Assembly: GCA_023383705.1 (NCBI GenBank) | Contig: JAHDYM010000001.1 | Location: 27,239 to 91,238, forward strand | Reading direction: 5' to 3' | Source of the DNA: Gammaproteobacteria bacterium | GTDB taxonomy: Bacteria; Pseudomonadota; Gammaproteobacteria; Steroidobacterales; GCA-2729495 | Length of the DNA: 64,000 bases | Shown here: positions 15,966-25,181 of the stretch, piece after piece | Numbering within the stretch: the stretch's first letter is position 1 | Layout of the letters: the number at the start of each line of letters is the position of its first letter | Position numbers and translations under genes: made by a program | Notes under the pieces: model-generated | What the model saw: the letters and a program-made list of their open reading frames with translations, nothing else | The model's database searches: none | Told to the model about the DNA's origin: nothing

Positions 15966-18900
15966 TCAGGGCGTGATTTCGACAACCGTCTGACCGAAGC
16001 CGGTCTCGCCATCGCTGTGGCTGACTATGCCGAGATGCAGTCCCGGTGGCAGGTCCTGCCAGCTGAGGCTGAGGCTGGCCGGGCTGCCGCTAACCAGGCT
16101 GCCCGGCGCGCTGAGCGTCGCATTGGCCCGGTCAGCGCCGACCGTCCAGACCAGCAGGTTGAAGGTGGCGCTGCCGCCGTCGGTGTCAAAGCCATGCACG
16201 TCGACGTAATACTCGCCAGGGGCGATGTAGTCCGCACCTTCGGCCGGGATCAGGTTGATGGCCTCCTCCGAACCGGCGTTCTGGCTCGGCGTGGCCTCAT
16301 CGGTACAGGTGCCAAAGCCGGGACAGGCATACAGGTAGAGATCCAGGTCGGCAGCGCCATTGCGCACCTCGTCGAACAGCGCAACGCGCAGGTAACGCGT
16401 ACCTGCCGGCACGATGATCGGGATGCGGCGCACGCTGGCCGGCAGTGAACCGCTGCCAGGCTGGATGAAGCTGTAGCTGTCGCTGAAATCCTCCGCGACG
16501 GTGGCATCGGTGAGCCCACCGCGCAACTCATCGGGCTGGCCCTGGTTGGCTGCTTCCAGGCCGCTCAGTGTGGCCGTGTAGATTCCCGTGTAGCCGCTGC
16601 GCACCTCGACATCGAGACTGCCCGTGGCACCGCTGCCGGTGACGAAGACGGGCGCCTCGAAACGCAGCGCTTTGATCGCCACTGGCGAACGTACGGTGGT
16701 CGCCCCGGCAGTCCAGGTCAGCGCACCGAACTGCCAGGCATCGAAGGTCGTGGCCTGGGTGGACAGCCGGATCTCGAAGTCCGCACTCTCGCCAGTGCCA
16801 AGCGACAAGAGCGAGGGCGCGACCTCCGCCGTGATCGTGCTCGGCATCTCGATACTGGCGATGAACTGCGCGGCTTCGCCGACATTGGTGACCCGCCGCC
16901 GGATGATCTGCTCGCTCACCAGGTCATCGGTGGCGATGGTCGGCAGGTTGAGGTTGCTGCCATCGGTCGCATGGCCATCTGCGGCCAGTGCGGCGCAATC
17001 GACCGAACTGTCCCGCGGCTGCCCACGGCCACAGAGGAAGGCATCGTAGTCGTCAGCGCCCGCGTCATAGACGAGTCCGGGCGCAAAAGCCGCATTCGGC
17101 ACGACATGGCCAGCGCCAAAATCGAAGGGATCCGCTGCCGTCTCACCGTCCTGGTTCAGCAGATCCTGGCGCGCGGTGGTCAGCAGCGCCGAGCGCAGGG
17201 CGGCCGGACTCCAGTCCGGATGCGCCTCTTTCAGCAGGGCGGCGATACCGGCCACATGCGGCACGGCCATGGAGGTACCGGACAGGTACTGGAAACTGTC
17301 ACCACGCAGGTTGTTGGCACCATCGGGACTTTGCGCAGCGAGGATCTCCACACCCGGCGCGGTGATATCCGGCTTGAGGACATCCGCCTGCCACAGGTTC
17401 GGTCCCCGCGCCGAGAATGCCTCCATCCGATTGCCGGGATCGGCCACGCGCAGGAACAGGCCTTTCTGCAGGGTCACCCCGACCGTGTCACCGGCCACCA
17501 GTCGCGCGCGCAGCAGTTCACCATCATCGTGGCCGATCATCAGCGCGGGGATCGTGATGCCGCTGCCCGAACCGGTCATGATCAGCGCTTCGCCCTGGTC
17601 GCTGAAGACCAGTGCGGCTTTCGCGCCGGCATTCTGGACATTGCGCACCTTCACATCGAAGGTGCAGCCACCGCGCTGTACCAGCGCGATCTTGCCGTTG
17701 ACGGCGCTGGCGTTGCGCAGGGCTTCGCAGGCATCGGCAGTGGTGCCGATCGTGGTATCGAAGAACCCGAACACCCCGTCGTCGGCCAGCACGAGATCGA
17801 GCGTCAGCGGCCCCTCGTCCCTGAGCAGCGGCGTGAAGTTTGCCTCGACTGCCACATAGTCATTCTTCACGCTGGCCGGACTGTTGACGCGGATCGCATC
17901 ATGAAAGCGCTCGCCGCGCCGGCTCGATGCGCCCACCGCCATCACCCATGGCGCGGCCGCCGGCGAAACAACCGACCCGGGCGAAGGCCCCTCGTTCCCG
18001 GCCGCACCGACCACCAGCACGCCGGCATTGCTGGCCGCCAGCAGTGCCAGATCATCCGCATCGACGATGTCGTCATCGCTGCCCACCGAGTAGTTGATGA
18101 TGTCCACCCCGTCGGCAACGGCATCTTCGATGGCCTGGGTCAGGTCTGCGGTGCTGCAGGTGCCGCGCAGTTCACCCGGCTCCAGCCAGCAGGCCTTGTA
18201 CACGGCGATGTGCGCACGCGGCGCCATGCCGCTGATCCTGTCGACGAACTCTCCGCCAAGCGTGGCGCGCACCGAATTGCCGGCGGCAACCGAGGCGATA
18301 TGCGTGCCATGGCCATCGGCATCCTTGGGCGACATGAACTCGTCCGCGTCGAGAACGTACTCATCGAGGAAGCCATCGATGTAATAGCGCGCGCCGATCA
18401 GCTTGTTGTTGCAGTCGGAGGTCGAGAATCCCTCGCCGGCCTGGCACTGCCCCTGCCAGTCAGCGGGCCTGGCGAAGACCACCTCGTCCGGGCGGGACTT
18501 GAAGCGCCTGCAGAGCCAGCGTCCGAGCAGGGAACTATCCGCCCATGCCGAGCGACACACCCTGGGGCGCTTCGCCGGAACGGTGTCTTTGAAGCTGATG
18601 TGGCCGGGCGCGATGCCACTATCGATCACGCCGATCACGACCCCCTCGCCACGGAGGCCGCGTTCCTTCCAGAGACCACCGCCGGCGGCAGTCAGCGCCA
18701 GGAAGCCGGGGCTGTCGTTGGTCCTGACCTGCTGCTTGCGGTCTTCCCAGACATTGAGCACGCCCTTCTGCGCCTTCAGCTTGTGCGCCTGGGCCGGCGT
18801 CATGCGCGCAGAGAATCCGTTCAGCGCGTAGCGGTAACTGTGGAGCTTGCCGGCCCGCGCACCGATCCGGTCGAGCGTCGCATCGTGCTGCTCGACCAGT

Positions 18901-19154
18901 TGCTCCGTATAGCGCTCGACCGCTGGCGAACGGGCCTCCAGGCGGAGGCGCCCGTTCTTCTGGCGCATACGCCGCAAGCCGGGGTCGGCAACGGCCGGGG
19001 GCGCGGCCAGTTGCACGATGTACAGGCGTTCCTCGCCATCATCCGGGGCGATCGCCTTGAGGCGCGTCGGCGCGGCTGGCGCGGCAGCAGCGGCCACGCC
19101 ATGCACGAACAGCACCGCAACTGCGGCAATGCAATATCTGAAATGCTTTCCCAT
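15966..19154 (-). CDS. Secreted subtilisin-like serine protease (S8) with PA domain
   Basis: This is a 1062-residue secreted protease. A signal peptide (to about residue 25) is followed by an inhibitor I9-like propeptide (ERLYIVQL to about residue 140). The S8 catalytic triad is visible as Asp178 in GVIDSG, His282 in DGHGTH and Ser626 in SGTSMAVPH, with the oxyanion Asn385 in GAAGNEG. A protease-associated (PA) domain of about 130 residues is inserted between His and Ser (about 440-570), as in plant and some bacterial subtilases. After residue 700 come fibronectin III-like and pre-peptidase C-terminal-like beta domains. It is probably exported by Sec and may degrade external protein. It stands alone between topA and the phasin region. 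Confidence 0.92.
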   Translation of the reverse strand: MGKHFRYCIAAVAVLFVHGVAAAAAPAAPTRLKAIAPDDGEERLYIVQLAAPPAVADPGLRRMRQKNGRLRLEARSPAVERYTEQLVEQHDATLDRIGARAGKLHSYRYALNGFSARMTPAQAHKLKAQKGVLNVWEDRKQQVRTNDSPGFLALTAAGGGLWKERGLRGEGVVIGVIDSGIAPGHISFKDTVPAKRPRVCRSAWADSSLLGRWLCRRFKSRPDEVVFARPADWQGQCQAGEGFSTSDCNNKLIGARYYIDGFLDEYVLDADEFMSPKDADGHGTHIASVAAGNSVRATLGGEFVDRISGMAPRAHIAVYKACWLEPGELRGTCSTADLTQAIEDAVADGVDIINYSVGSDDDIVDADDLALLAASNAGVLVVGAAGNEGPSPGSVVSPAAAPWVMAVGASSRRGERFHDAIRVNSPASVKNDYVAVEANFTPLLRDEGPLTLDLVLADDGVFGFFDTTIGTTADACEALRNASAVNGKIALVQRGGCTFDVKVRNVQNAGAKAALVFSDQGEALIMTGSGSGITIPALMIGHDDGELLRARLVAGDTVGVTLQKGLFLRVADPGNRMEAFSARGPNLWQADVLKPDITAPGVEILAAQSPDGANNLRGDSFQYLSGTSMAVPHVAGIAALLKEAHPDWSPAALRSALLTTARQDLLNQDGETAADPFDFGAGHVVPNAAFAPGLVYDAGADDYDAFLCGRGQPRDSSVDCAALAADGHATDGSNLNLPTIATDDLVSEQIIRRRVTNVGEAAQFIASIEMPSTITAEVAPSLLSLGTGESADFEIRLSTQATTFDAWQFGALTWTAGATTVRSPVAIKALRFEAPVFVTGSGATGSLDVEVRSGYTGIYTATLSGLEAANQGQPDELRGGLTDATVAEDFSDSYSFIQPGSGSLPASVRRIPIIVPAGTRYLRVALFDEVRNGAADLDLYLYACPGFGTCTDEATPSQNAGSEEAINLIPAEGADYIAPGEYYVDVHGFDTDGGSATFNLLVWTVGADRANATLSAPGSLVSGSPASLSLSWQDLPPGLHLGIVSHSDGETGFGQTVVEITP

Positions 19155-19194
19155 GCGTGACCGGCCGGGATCTTGATTTTCTGGTGCCCCGGCA

Positions 19195-19220
19195 AAGTGC
19201 TGGCACTTATTGTCAAGTGC
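19195..19220. promoter_or_regulatory. Repeated AAGTGC motif upstream of the subtilase gene
   Basis: The gap before the protease start holds AAGTGC, TG, GCACTT, six bases, then AAGTGC, i.e. a 14-base palindrome and a third half-site. On the minus strand a perfect TTGACA overlaps it, but I find no -10 at the right distance. It could be an operator, but nothing more can be shown. Confidence 0.25.
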
Positions 19221-19235
19221 TCAGCCTAACACAGC

Positions 19236-21749
19236 TCAGCTCGCCGGCTGCTTCGTGCTCGCCTTCTTCCTGGCTGCGGCTTTCTTCCGGGGGCGGGCCG
19301 GTTTTGCAGCAGCCTCCTCGCCGGGGCCCTCCGCGGCAGCCTTCTTCACCGTCTTCCGTGCGGTCTTCTTCGCCGCCTTCTTGACGATTTTCTTGCCCCA
19401 GCGGCGCTTGCGCACCGGCGCTTCGGCGAGCATCCGGCGTGCTTCCTCGAGCGTGATCGAGGCCGGTTCGCGGTCCTTCGGGATGCGGGCATTGCGCTCG
19501 GCATCGGCCAGGTATGGCCCCCAGCGACCATTCAATATGCGTATGCCGTCCACGCCGAAGTCCTTGACCAGCTTTTTGGCATCCGCTTCCTGCTTGGCCC
19601 GGATGATCTCGATGGCTTCCTCGAGCGTGACCTTCAGCGGATCGAGGGTCTGCAGGGAGGCGTATTTCTTGACGACCTCACCGGTCTCCTTGTCGACCGT
19701 TTCATACTGCACGTAGGGACCGAACATGCCGGTGTTCGCACTGACCGGTTCGCCGCTTGGCAGATTGCCCAGCTGACGGGGCAACTTGAACAGCTCCAGC
19801 GCATCGGGCAATTCGATGTTGAACATGCTCTGGCCGGGCTGCAGGCCCTTCCACTTGGGCTTTTCCTCGTCGTCGCGGGTGCCGATCTGGATGAAGGCGC
19901 CATAGCGGCCAAAACGCGCCGATACCGGCCGGCCGGAAACCGGATCCTTGCCGAGCTCGCGGGCCTGCACCGCCTCGTCGCGGCTGACCGCCTTGTCCTT
20001 CTCCTGCAACAGGACGGCGAAGGGCTGCCAGAACTCCTCCAGCACCGGCACCCATTCGCACTCGCCGCGCGAGATCTGGTCGAGCTCGTCTTCCATGTGC
20101 GCGGTGAAGTCGTAGTCCACATAGCGGGTGAAATGGCTGGTGAGGAAACCGCTCACCACCCGCCCGCCATCGGTGGGCTTGAGTGCGCGGCCCTTCAGTT
20201 CAGCGTAGTTGCGGTTCAGCAGGGTCGAGATGATCGAGGCATAGGTGGACGGACGGCCGATGCCGCGTTCTTCCAGTGCCTTGACGAGGCTCGCTTCCGT
20301 GTAGCGCGGCGGCGGTTCGGTGAAGTGCTGCTCCGGACGCACGGCTTCCAGCGGCAGCAGGTCGCCTTCATTCACGGCCGGCAGCTTCAGATCGGCGTCA
20401 TCGTCGCTGTCATCGTCCCGGCCCTCGAGGTAAACGGCGATGAAGCCGGGGCTGACCAGCGTTGAACCCGAGGCACGGAAGCGGCCGGCCTCGGCACGCT
20501 GCGCGGGGACGAGATCCACGGCCAGCTGGTCGTAGACAGCCGGCTCCATCTGCGAGGCGATGGTGCGCTTCCAGATCAGGCTGTAGAGCTTGAACTGCTC
20601 ATCGCTCAGAAAGCGCTGCAGCGATTCCGAGGTGCGGCGGATGCTGGTCGGGCGTATGCCTTCGTGCGCTTCCTGTGCGTTTTTCGCCGTGGTCTTGTAG
20701 ACATTCGGCTGCGCCGGCAGGCTGGCCTTGCCATAGCGTTCGACGATCAGCCCGCGTATGTCATCGATCGCTTCCCTGGCGAGGCCGACCGAGTCGGTAC
20801 GCATGTAGGTGATCAGGCCGACGGTGCCTTCGTCGATGGCCACACCCTCGTAGAGCTTCTGCGCAACCTGCATGGTGTTGCGGGCACGGAAGCCCAGTTT
20901 TCGCGAGGCCTCCTGCTGGAGGGTCGAGGTGGTGAATGGCGGTGCCGGGCGGCGGCGGCGCTGGCTGCGCTCGACACCCTTCACGCGCAGCTTGCCGCCG
21001 GCGGCCACCTCGAGCGTGCTGCGGGCCTCGTCTGCCTGCGCGGCGTTCTGGAAACTGAAGATCTCCGGCTTCTCGCGGTTGAAGCTGTCGACCACCTTGC
21101 GCCCGGCATACTCGACCAGGCGTGCCGCGAACAACTGCGGCGCGGTTCCGGTCAGCGCATCGATCGACCAGTATTCCTGGCTGCGGAAGGCCTCGATGGC
21201 TTCCTCGCGCTCGACCAGCATGCGCAGCGCCGGACTCTGCACGCGGCCGGCGGAGAGTTTCGGGCTGATCTTCCGCCACAGCAGCGGCGAGAGCTTGAAG
21301 CCGAGCAGATGATCGAGCGCGCGCCGGGCGCGGTAGGCATTGACCAGGTCCATCGAGACCTGGCGCGGCTGCCCGATGGCTTCGCGGACCGCGCGTTCGG
21401 TGATCTCGTAGAACACCACCCGGTATACCGCCCGGTCCTTGAGCAAGCCGCGCTCGCCCAGCACTTCCTGCAGGTGCCAGGATATGGCCTCTCCCTCGCG
21501 GTCGGGGTCGGTGGCCAGATACAGGGTGTCGGCCTTCTTCAGCGCGTTGGCGATCGCGGTGATGTGGCGCTCCTTGTCCTCGGCCACCGCGTACTTCATT
21601 TCGTAGCCGTGCCCGGGATCGACCGCACCGTCCTTCTCCAGCAGGTCGCGCACGTGCCCATAGGAGGCAAACACCTTGAAGTCCTTGCCGAGGTACTTCT
21701 CGATGGTCTTTGCCTTGGCCGGCGACTCCACGACGACAATGCTGCTCAT
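19236..21749 (-). CDS. topA: DNA topoisomerase I TopA
   Basis: TopA relaxes negative supercoils through a transient 5'-phosphotyrosine link. The 837-residue protein begins MSSIVVVESPAKAKTIEKYLG (Toprim), has the acidic ATDPDREGEAISWHL motif and the catalytic tyrosine in GLITYMRTDS. The C-terminus has Toprim_C repeat units (GRWGPYLADAERNARIPKD) and a lysine/alanine-rich tail, but no four-cysteine zinc ribbons such as those of E. coli TopA. The start at 21749 has GGGAGC two bases upstream and gives the standard N-terminus; another start 24 bases earlier is less likely. It lies downstream of smg and dprA on the same strand. Confidence 0.96.
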   Translation of the reverse strand: MSSIVVVESPAKAKTIEKYLGKDFKVFASYGHVRDLLEKDGAVDPGHGYEMKYAVAEDKERHITAIANALKKADTLYLATDPDREGEAISWHLQEVLGERGLLKDRAVYRVVFYEITERAVREAIGQPRQVSMDLVNAYRARRALDHLLGFKLSPLLWRKISPKLSAGRVQSPALRMLVEREEAIEAFRSQEYWSIDALTGTAPQLFAARLVEYAGRKVVDSFNREKPEIFSFQNAAQADEARSTLEVAAGGKLRVKGVERSQRRRRPAPPFTTSTLQQEASRKLGFRARNTMQVAQKLYEGVAIDEGTVGLITYMRTDSVGLAREAIDDIRGLIVERYGKASLPAQPNVYKTTAKNAQEAHEGIRPTSIRRTSESLQRFLSDEQFKLYSLIWKRTIASQMEPAVYDQLAVDLVPAQRAEAGRFRASGSTLVSPGFIAVYLEGRDDDSDDDADLKLPAVNEGDLLPLEAVRPEQHFTEPPPRYTEASLVKALEERGIGRPSTYASIISTLLNRNYAELKGRALKPTDGGRVVSGFLTSHFTRYVDYDFTAHMEDELDQISRGECEWVPVLEEFWQPFAVLLQEKDKAVSRDEAVQARELGKDPVSGRPVSARFGRYGAFIQIGTRDDEEKPKWKGLQPGQSMFNIELPDALELFKLPRQLGNLPSGEPVSANTGMFGPYVQYETVDKETGEVVKKYASLQTLDPLKVTLEEAIEIIRAKQEADAKKLVKDFGVDGIRILNGRWGPYLADAERNARIPKDREPASITLEEARRMLAEAPVRKRRWGKKIVKKAAKKTARKTVKKAAAEGPGEEAAAKPARPRKKAAARKKASTKQPAS

Positions 21750-21804
21750 GCGCTCCCAAACCCGGGCTGACAAACTGCGGAAAACGCGGACTCTACAGAC
21801 GACG

Positions 21805-21827
21805 AAGCCGCGACACTAGCGCGGCTT
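21805..21827. other. Hairpin between smg and topA
   Basis: AAGCCGCG and CGCGGCTT form a perfect 8-bp stem with a 7-base loop. No T-tract follows on either strand, so I do not call it a terminator. It could be a partial attenuator or a processing site in a smg-topA transcript. Confidence 0.4.
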
Positions 21828-21851
21828 TGATACGCAAACACGGCAAACGGC

Positions 21852-22322
21852 TCAATGCATGGCGCCCGCGCTTTCCTCAAAGACCAGGTCTTCCATGCGT
21901 GAAAAGGCCGTCTCCTGCCCCGGCTGGGCAAACAGGACCATCAACACCACCCACTTCAGCTGTTCCCTGTCGACCGTATCCGAATCCAGTGCCATCAGCC
22001 GGTCGATGACCACTTCACGCTGCGCGGCCGAGAGTATGCCCACCTGCTCGAGGTAGAGCAGGTAGCCGCGGCAGTCGAGGTCCAGCCGGCGGATCTCCAC
22101 TTCGTTGTAGACCCGCACCGAGCGCTCGCCCGGAACACCTGCATACGGCGCGCTGGTTTCGTTCAGGCCATCGAGCCAGTCCAGCGCACTGTCCACTTCC
22201 GGCTCACCGAAACCGGCGCGCAGCAACTCCTCGCGCAGCACATCCTGGTCTGCGGCTTCGGGTTCCTGCTCCGTGTAGGTCTCGAAGAGATACAGGAGAA
22301 CGTCGAGAACGGTATCGCTCAT
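21852..22322 (-). CDS. smg: Smg family protein (DUF494)
   Basis: This is a 156-residue protein with the Smg/DUF494 pattern: MSDTVLDVLLYLFETYTEQE at the N-terminus, ELLRAGFGEPEVDSALDWLDGL in the middle and QLKWVVLMVLFAQPG near the end. Its function is poorly defined; it is nearly always found beside dprA in gammaproteobacteria, as here. Its start codon overlaps the dprA stop by one base, so the two are coupled. Confidence 0.93.
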   Translation of the reverse strand: MSDTVLDVLLYLFETYTEQEPEAADQDVLREELLRAGFGEPEVDSALDWLDGLNETSAPYAGVPGERSVRVYNEVEIRRLDLDCRGYLLYLEQVGILSAAQREVVIDRLMALDSDTVDREQLKWVVLMVLFAQPGQETAFSRMEDLVFEESAGAMH

Positions 22323-23284
22323 TATTCGACGCTCCGGTTGACCCTCTGATAGCGGCCGCCAGCCAGCGACCGCACCAATCCCTGCAATTCAAGTATCAGA
22401 AGCATGGAGGAAAGCTCCCCGATCGTCAATCCGCGACGCGCAGCGAGCACATCGACGGAAATCGGATCGCAGCCCATCGCCGCCAGCAATTCCTCGTGTT
22501 CGACATCTGCTCGCGCTGCTGCGGCAGCGCGGTTTCCTGGCAGCGGCAGCGGCGCATCATCCCGCCGCAGGCCCGCCAGCAAGCCAGCGAGTTCATCGAC
22601 GATATCCGCTGCCGTCTCCACCAGGCGCGCACCTTCGCGTATCAACTGATGGCAGCCGCGCGCCACGGGATTATGTATGGACCCCGGGATGGCGAAGACC
22701 TCGCGACCCTGCTCCATCGCATGCCGCGCGGTGATCAGCGCCCCGCTCCTGACGCTGGCCTCGACAACCAGCACGCCGACCGACAGGCCGCTGATGATCC
22801 GGTTGCGGCGCGGAAAGTTGCTGCGGGAAACCGGCGTGCCGGGTGCGAATTCCGAAATCACGGCACCGCCACCAGCGACGATCTGCCCGGCCAGTGCGGC
22901 ATGCCGGCGCGGGTAGACGCTGTCCGGCCCGGTACCACAAACAGCGATGGTCCTGCCGCCCGGTGCATGCAAGGCGCCCAGATGGGCGGCCGCATCGATG
23001 CCCTCGGCGAGGCCACTGGTGATGCAGAAACCCGTGGCGGCGAGGTGCGCCGCAAAGCTGCGGGCCGTATCGGCGCCTTCGGCAGTGGCGTTGCGGCTGC
23101 CGACGATCGCAAGCTGGGGCAGGACGAGCACATCCGGGTCGCCCCACACGTAGAGCACCGGTGGCGGGCGCGGGATTTCCCTGAGCAGGGCTGGATAGCG
23201 CGGATCATCGATCCGCAACAGCTGGTGGTCCGGCGCAGCAAGCCAGGTATCGAGCGCCAGGTCCAGCCGGGCTTCAGTGGTCAA
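22322..23284 (-). CDS. dprA: DNA processing protein DprA (Smf)
   Basis: DprA loads RecA on incoming single-stranded DNA during natural transformation and is widely conserved. The 320-residue protein has the Rossmann-like core with AIVGSRNATAEG, ITSGLAEGIDAAAH, GTGPDSVYPRRH and the FPRRNRIISGLS segment, and a C-terminal winged-helix domain (PISVDVLAARRGLTIGELSSMLL). It is the first gene of the dprA-smg pair and lies downstream of the LysM protein on the same strand, the usual neighbourhood. Confidence 0.96.
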   Translation of the reverse strand: MTTEARLDLALDTWLAAPDHQLLRIDDPRYPALLREIPRPPPVLYVWGDPDVLVLPQLAIVGSRNATAEGADTARSFAAHLAATGFCITSGLAEGIDAAAHLGALHAPGGRTIAVCGTGPDSVYPRRHAALAGQIVAGGGAVISEFAPGTPVSRSNFPRRNRIISGLSVGVLVVEASVRSGALITARHAMEQGREVFAIPGSIHNPVARGCHQLIREGARLVETAADIVDELAGLLAGLRRDDAPLPLPGNRAAAAARADVEHEELLAAMGCDPISVDVLAARRGLTIGELSSMLLILELQGLVRSLAGGRYQRVNRSVE

Positions 23285-23334
23285 CGTGCTTCCCGGGATC
23301 GGTCAGGGACCGAGCCGCCAGCGAAGCAGCGCGC

Positions 23335-24426
23335 TCAGTCCGGGTTGCGTACCTTGTCGAATATGTGGATGGGACTCTCGGCGTTCATGACCAGGCCATA
23401 ACTGATCCGGTCATAGGTCTTGAACACCATTAGAACGCCGGCATGCTCATCCGGCAACTGGACTTTGCGGTTGAACACGCCGGATTTGACCGTGTCGTTG
23501 ACCCGTTCACCGGCCCGCCAGATACCCAGCACATGGCCCGACTCGATACCGTCGCGCGCACCGCGGTTGATGATCACGACCTGATACTGGCCAATCTGGG
23601 TGACGCCATCGACAACGTGGATGATCCGCCCCTCGACCTGCCTGTCCGGTGCGCGTGGCGTGAAGTGCATGGGCGGGGGCAAGTCGCGCGACACCACGCG
23701 GTCACCGATCACCACCTCCTGGACGGAGGCATTGAGCCGCATCGTCGCCGGATCGCCACCACGGCTTACCTTGCCTTCAGAGACAAAAATTCCTTCGTAG
23801 CCCACGGTGTCGCCATCATCGGGGTCGACGATCTTGTCGCCCTGGTGAATCAGGTTGTAGTTACCGTCGACCTCGATGCCCTTGCCGCGAACATAGACAT
23901 CATTGCCGGTTGCGCCGATCAGGTGCTCGTCGCGCAGTTCGACGACATACGGCATTTTTTCGAACTCGTTCTTCTCCAGCACCATGCTCCTGCTGAGGAA
24001 GGCCCCGACCGCGCTGTAGGGAAGGGTCTGGATGGCCGAGTCCAGCGATTCTTCGCGAATCCGCGGCGACAGCCGGTCAGTGCCGGTTACGGTGCCACGC
24101 TCGAGGCGGAGCTGCGGCTTGCCATCGACATACACCAGCGTGAGCACATCGCCGGGATATATAAGGTGCGGGTTCTCCACCTGCGGGTTGACGTACCAGA
24201 TTTCCGGCCAGTACCAGGGGTCACGCAGGAACCTGGCCGAGATATCCCAGAGGGTATCGCCGGCCTTCACCACATAGGTATCCGGATGCGAAGGGTTGAG
24301 TACCGGCCCTCCACCCTGCTGGGCATTCAGGCCACCAGCAAAACCGGCAAGCGCCACCAGCAAAACGATGGCCATGCGGCCACGAAAGCCACTCTGCTGG
24401 ACAGATCCGGACTGGGAGATTTTCAT
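23335..24426 (-). CDS. LysM peptidoglycan-binding protein
   Basis: This 363-residue envelope protein has a signal peptide (about residues 15-36, ending near GGLNAQQ). A single LysM domain follows (YVVKAGDTLWDISARFLRD, then PEIWYVNPQVENPHLIYPGD). The remaining 250 residues are beta-rich, with VVIINRGARDGIESGHVLGI, resembling the flagellar P-ring/secretin-like C-terminal domain common in this family. GGAGT lies four bases before the ATG at 24426. The gene is divergent from def and upstream of dprA; this LysM-dprA-smg arrangement is conserved in gammaproteobacteria, but its exact role is unknown. Confidence 0.9.
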   Translation of the reverse strand: MKISQSGSVQQSGFRGRMAIVLLVALAGFAGGLNAQQGGGPVLNPSHPDTYVVKAGDTLWDISARFLRDPWYWPEIWYVNPQVENPHLIYPGDVLTLVYVDGKPQLRLERGTVTGTDRLSPRIREESLDSAIQTLPYSAVGAFLSRSMVLEKNEFEKMPYVVELRDEHLIGATGNDVYVRGKGIEVDGNYNLIHQGDKIVDPDDGDTVGYEGIFVSEGKVSRGGDPATMRLNASVQEVVIGDRVVSRDLPPPMHFTPRAPDRQVEGRIIHVVDGVTQIGQYQVVIINRGARDGIESGHVLGIWRAGERVNDTVKSGVFNRKVQLPDEHAGVLMVFKTYDRISYGLVMNAESPIHIFDKVRNPD

Positions 24427-24608
24427 GGGGACTCCATCCCTGCTGGAAGGCCCGCTGGCGCACGGCACCACGGTATACTCGCGGTGCGCGCAGCTGACCC
24501 GATGCAACCACAACCCCGGGGAACCCGACCCCGGCTGAACAATGCAAGATGTATCATAGTTTTGAGCAAGTTACCTAGCACTTGGCGCCAAACTGTGAAG
24601 GACGCAAC

Positions 24609-25148
24609 ATGGCGGTGCTGAAAATCCTCGAGTATCCCGACCCGCGCCTGCGGACAAAGGCGCAGCCGGTGACGACTGTCACGGCCGAGCACCGCCTGCT
24701 GGCCGACAATATGTTCGAAACCATGTACGCGGCGCCGGGCATCGGCCTCGCCGCTACGCAGGTAGACCGGCATATACGATTGCTGGTGCTGGACGTGTCT
24801 GAGAGCCGCGACCAGCCGCTGTGCCTGATCAACCCGGAAATACTCAGCCGTGAGGGCAGCGAAACCGGCGAAGAAGGTTGCCTGTCGGTGCCCGGGGTGA
24901 ATGAACCCGTGGCGCGTGCTGCGCACATCCGGGTGCGGGCGCTGGACCGCCACGGCAAGTCCTTCGAACTCGAGGCCGAAGGCCTGCTCGCCGTCTGCAT
25001 CCAGCACGAAATGGATCACCTGGAAGGCAAGCTGTTCGTCGACTACCTCTCCGAACTCAAGCGCAGCCGACTGAAGAAACGTGCCACCAAGTCCAGGCGC
25101 AAGGACGGCGCGGACAGTCCCGTTCAACTGCCCGAGACCGTGCGCTGA
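24609..25148 (+). CDS. def: Peptide deformylase
   Basis: Def removes the N-formyl group from nascent proteins. The 179-residue protein shows all three motifs: GIGLAATQ (residues 44-51), EGCLSVPG with the metal ligand Cys91, and QHEMDHLEG with His133 and His137 and the catalytic Glu134. The ATG at 24609 gives the standard [15 protein letters not shown] start. It is divergent from the LysM gene and is followed by fmt, the usual def-fmt-rsmB cluster. Confidence 0.97.
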   Translation: MAVLKILEYPDPRLRTKAQPVTTVTAEHRLLADNMFETMYAAPGIGLAATQVDRHIRLLVLDVSESRDQPLCLINPEILSREGSETGEEGCLSVPGVNEPVARAAHIRVRALDRHGKSFELEAEGLLAVCIQHEMDHLEGKLFVDYLSELKRSRLKKRATKSRRKDGADSPVQLPETVR

Positions 25149-25181
25149 GCGGCAAACGGCTGCGCGCCCCGCACCCTGCGC

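Noticed and set aside
21805..21827. Hairpin between smg and topA considered as a terminator
   Set aside because: Neither strand has a T-tract after the stem.
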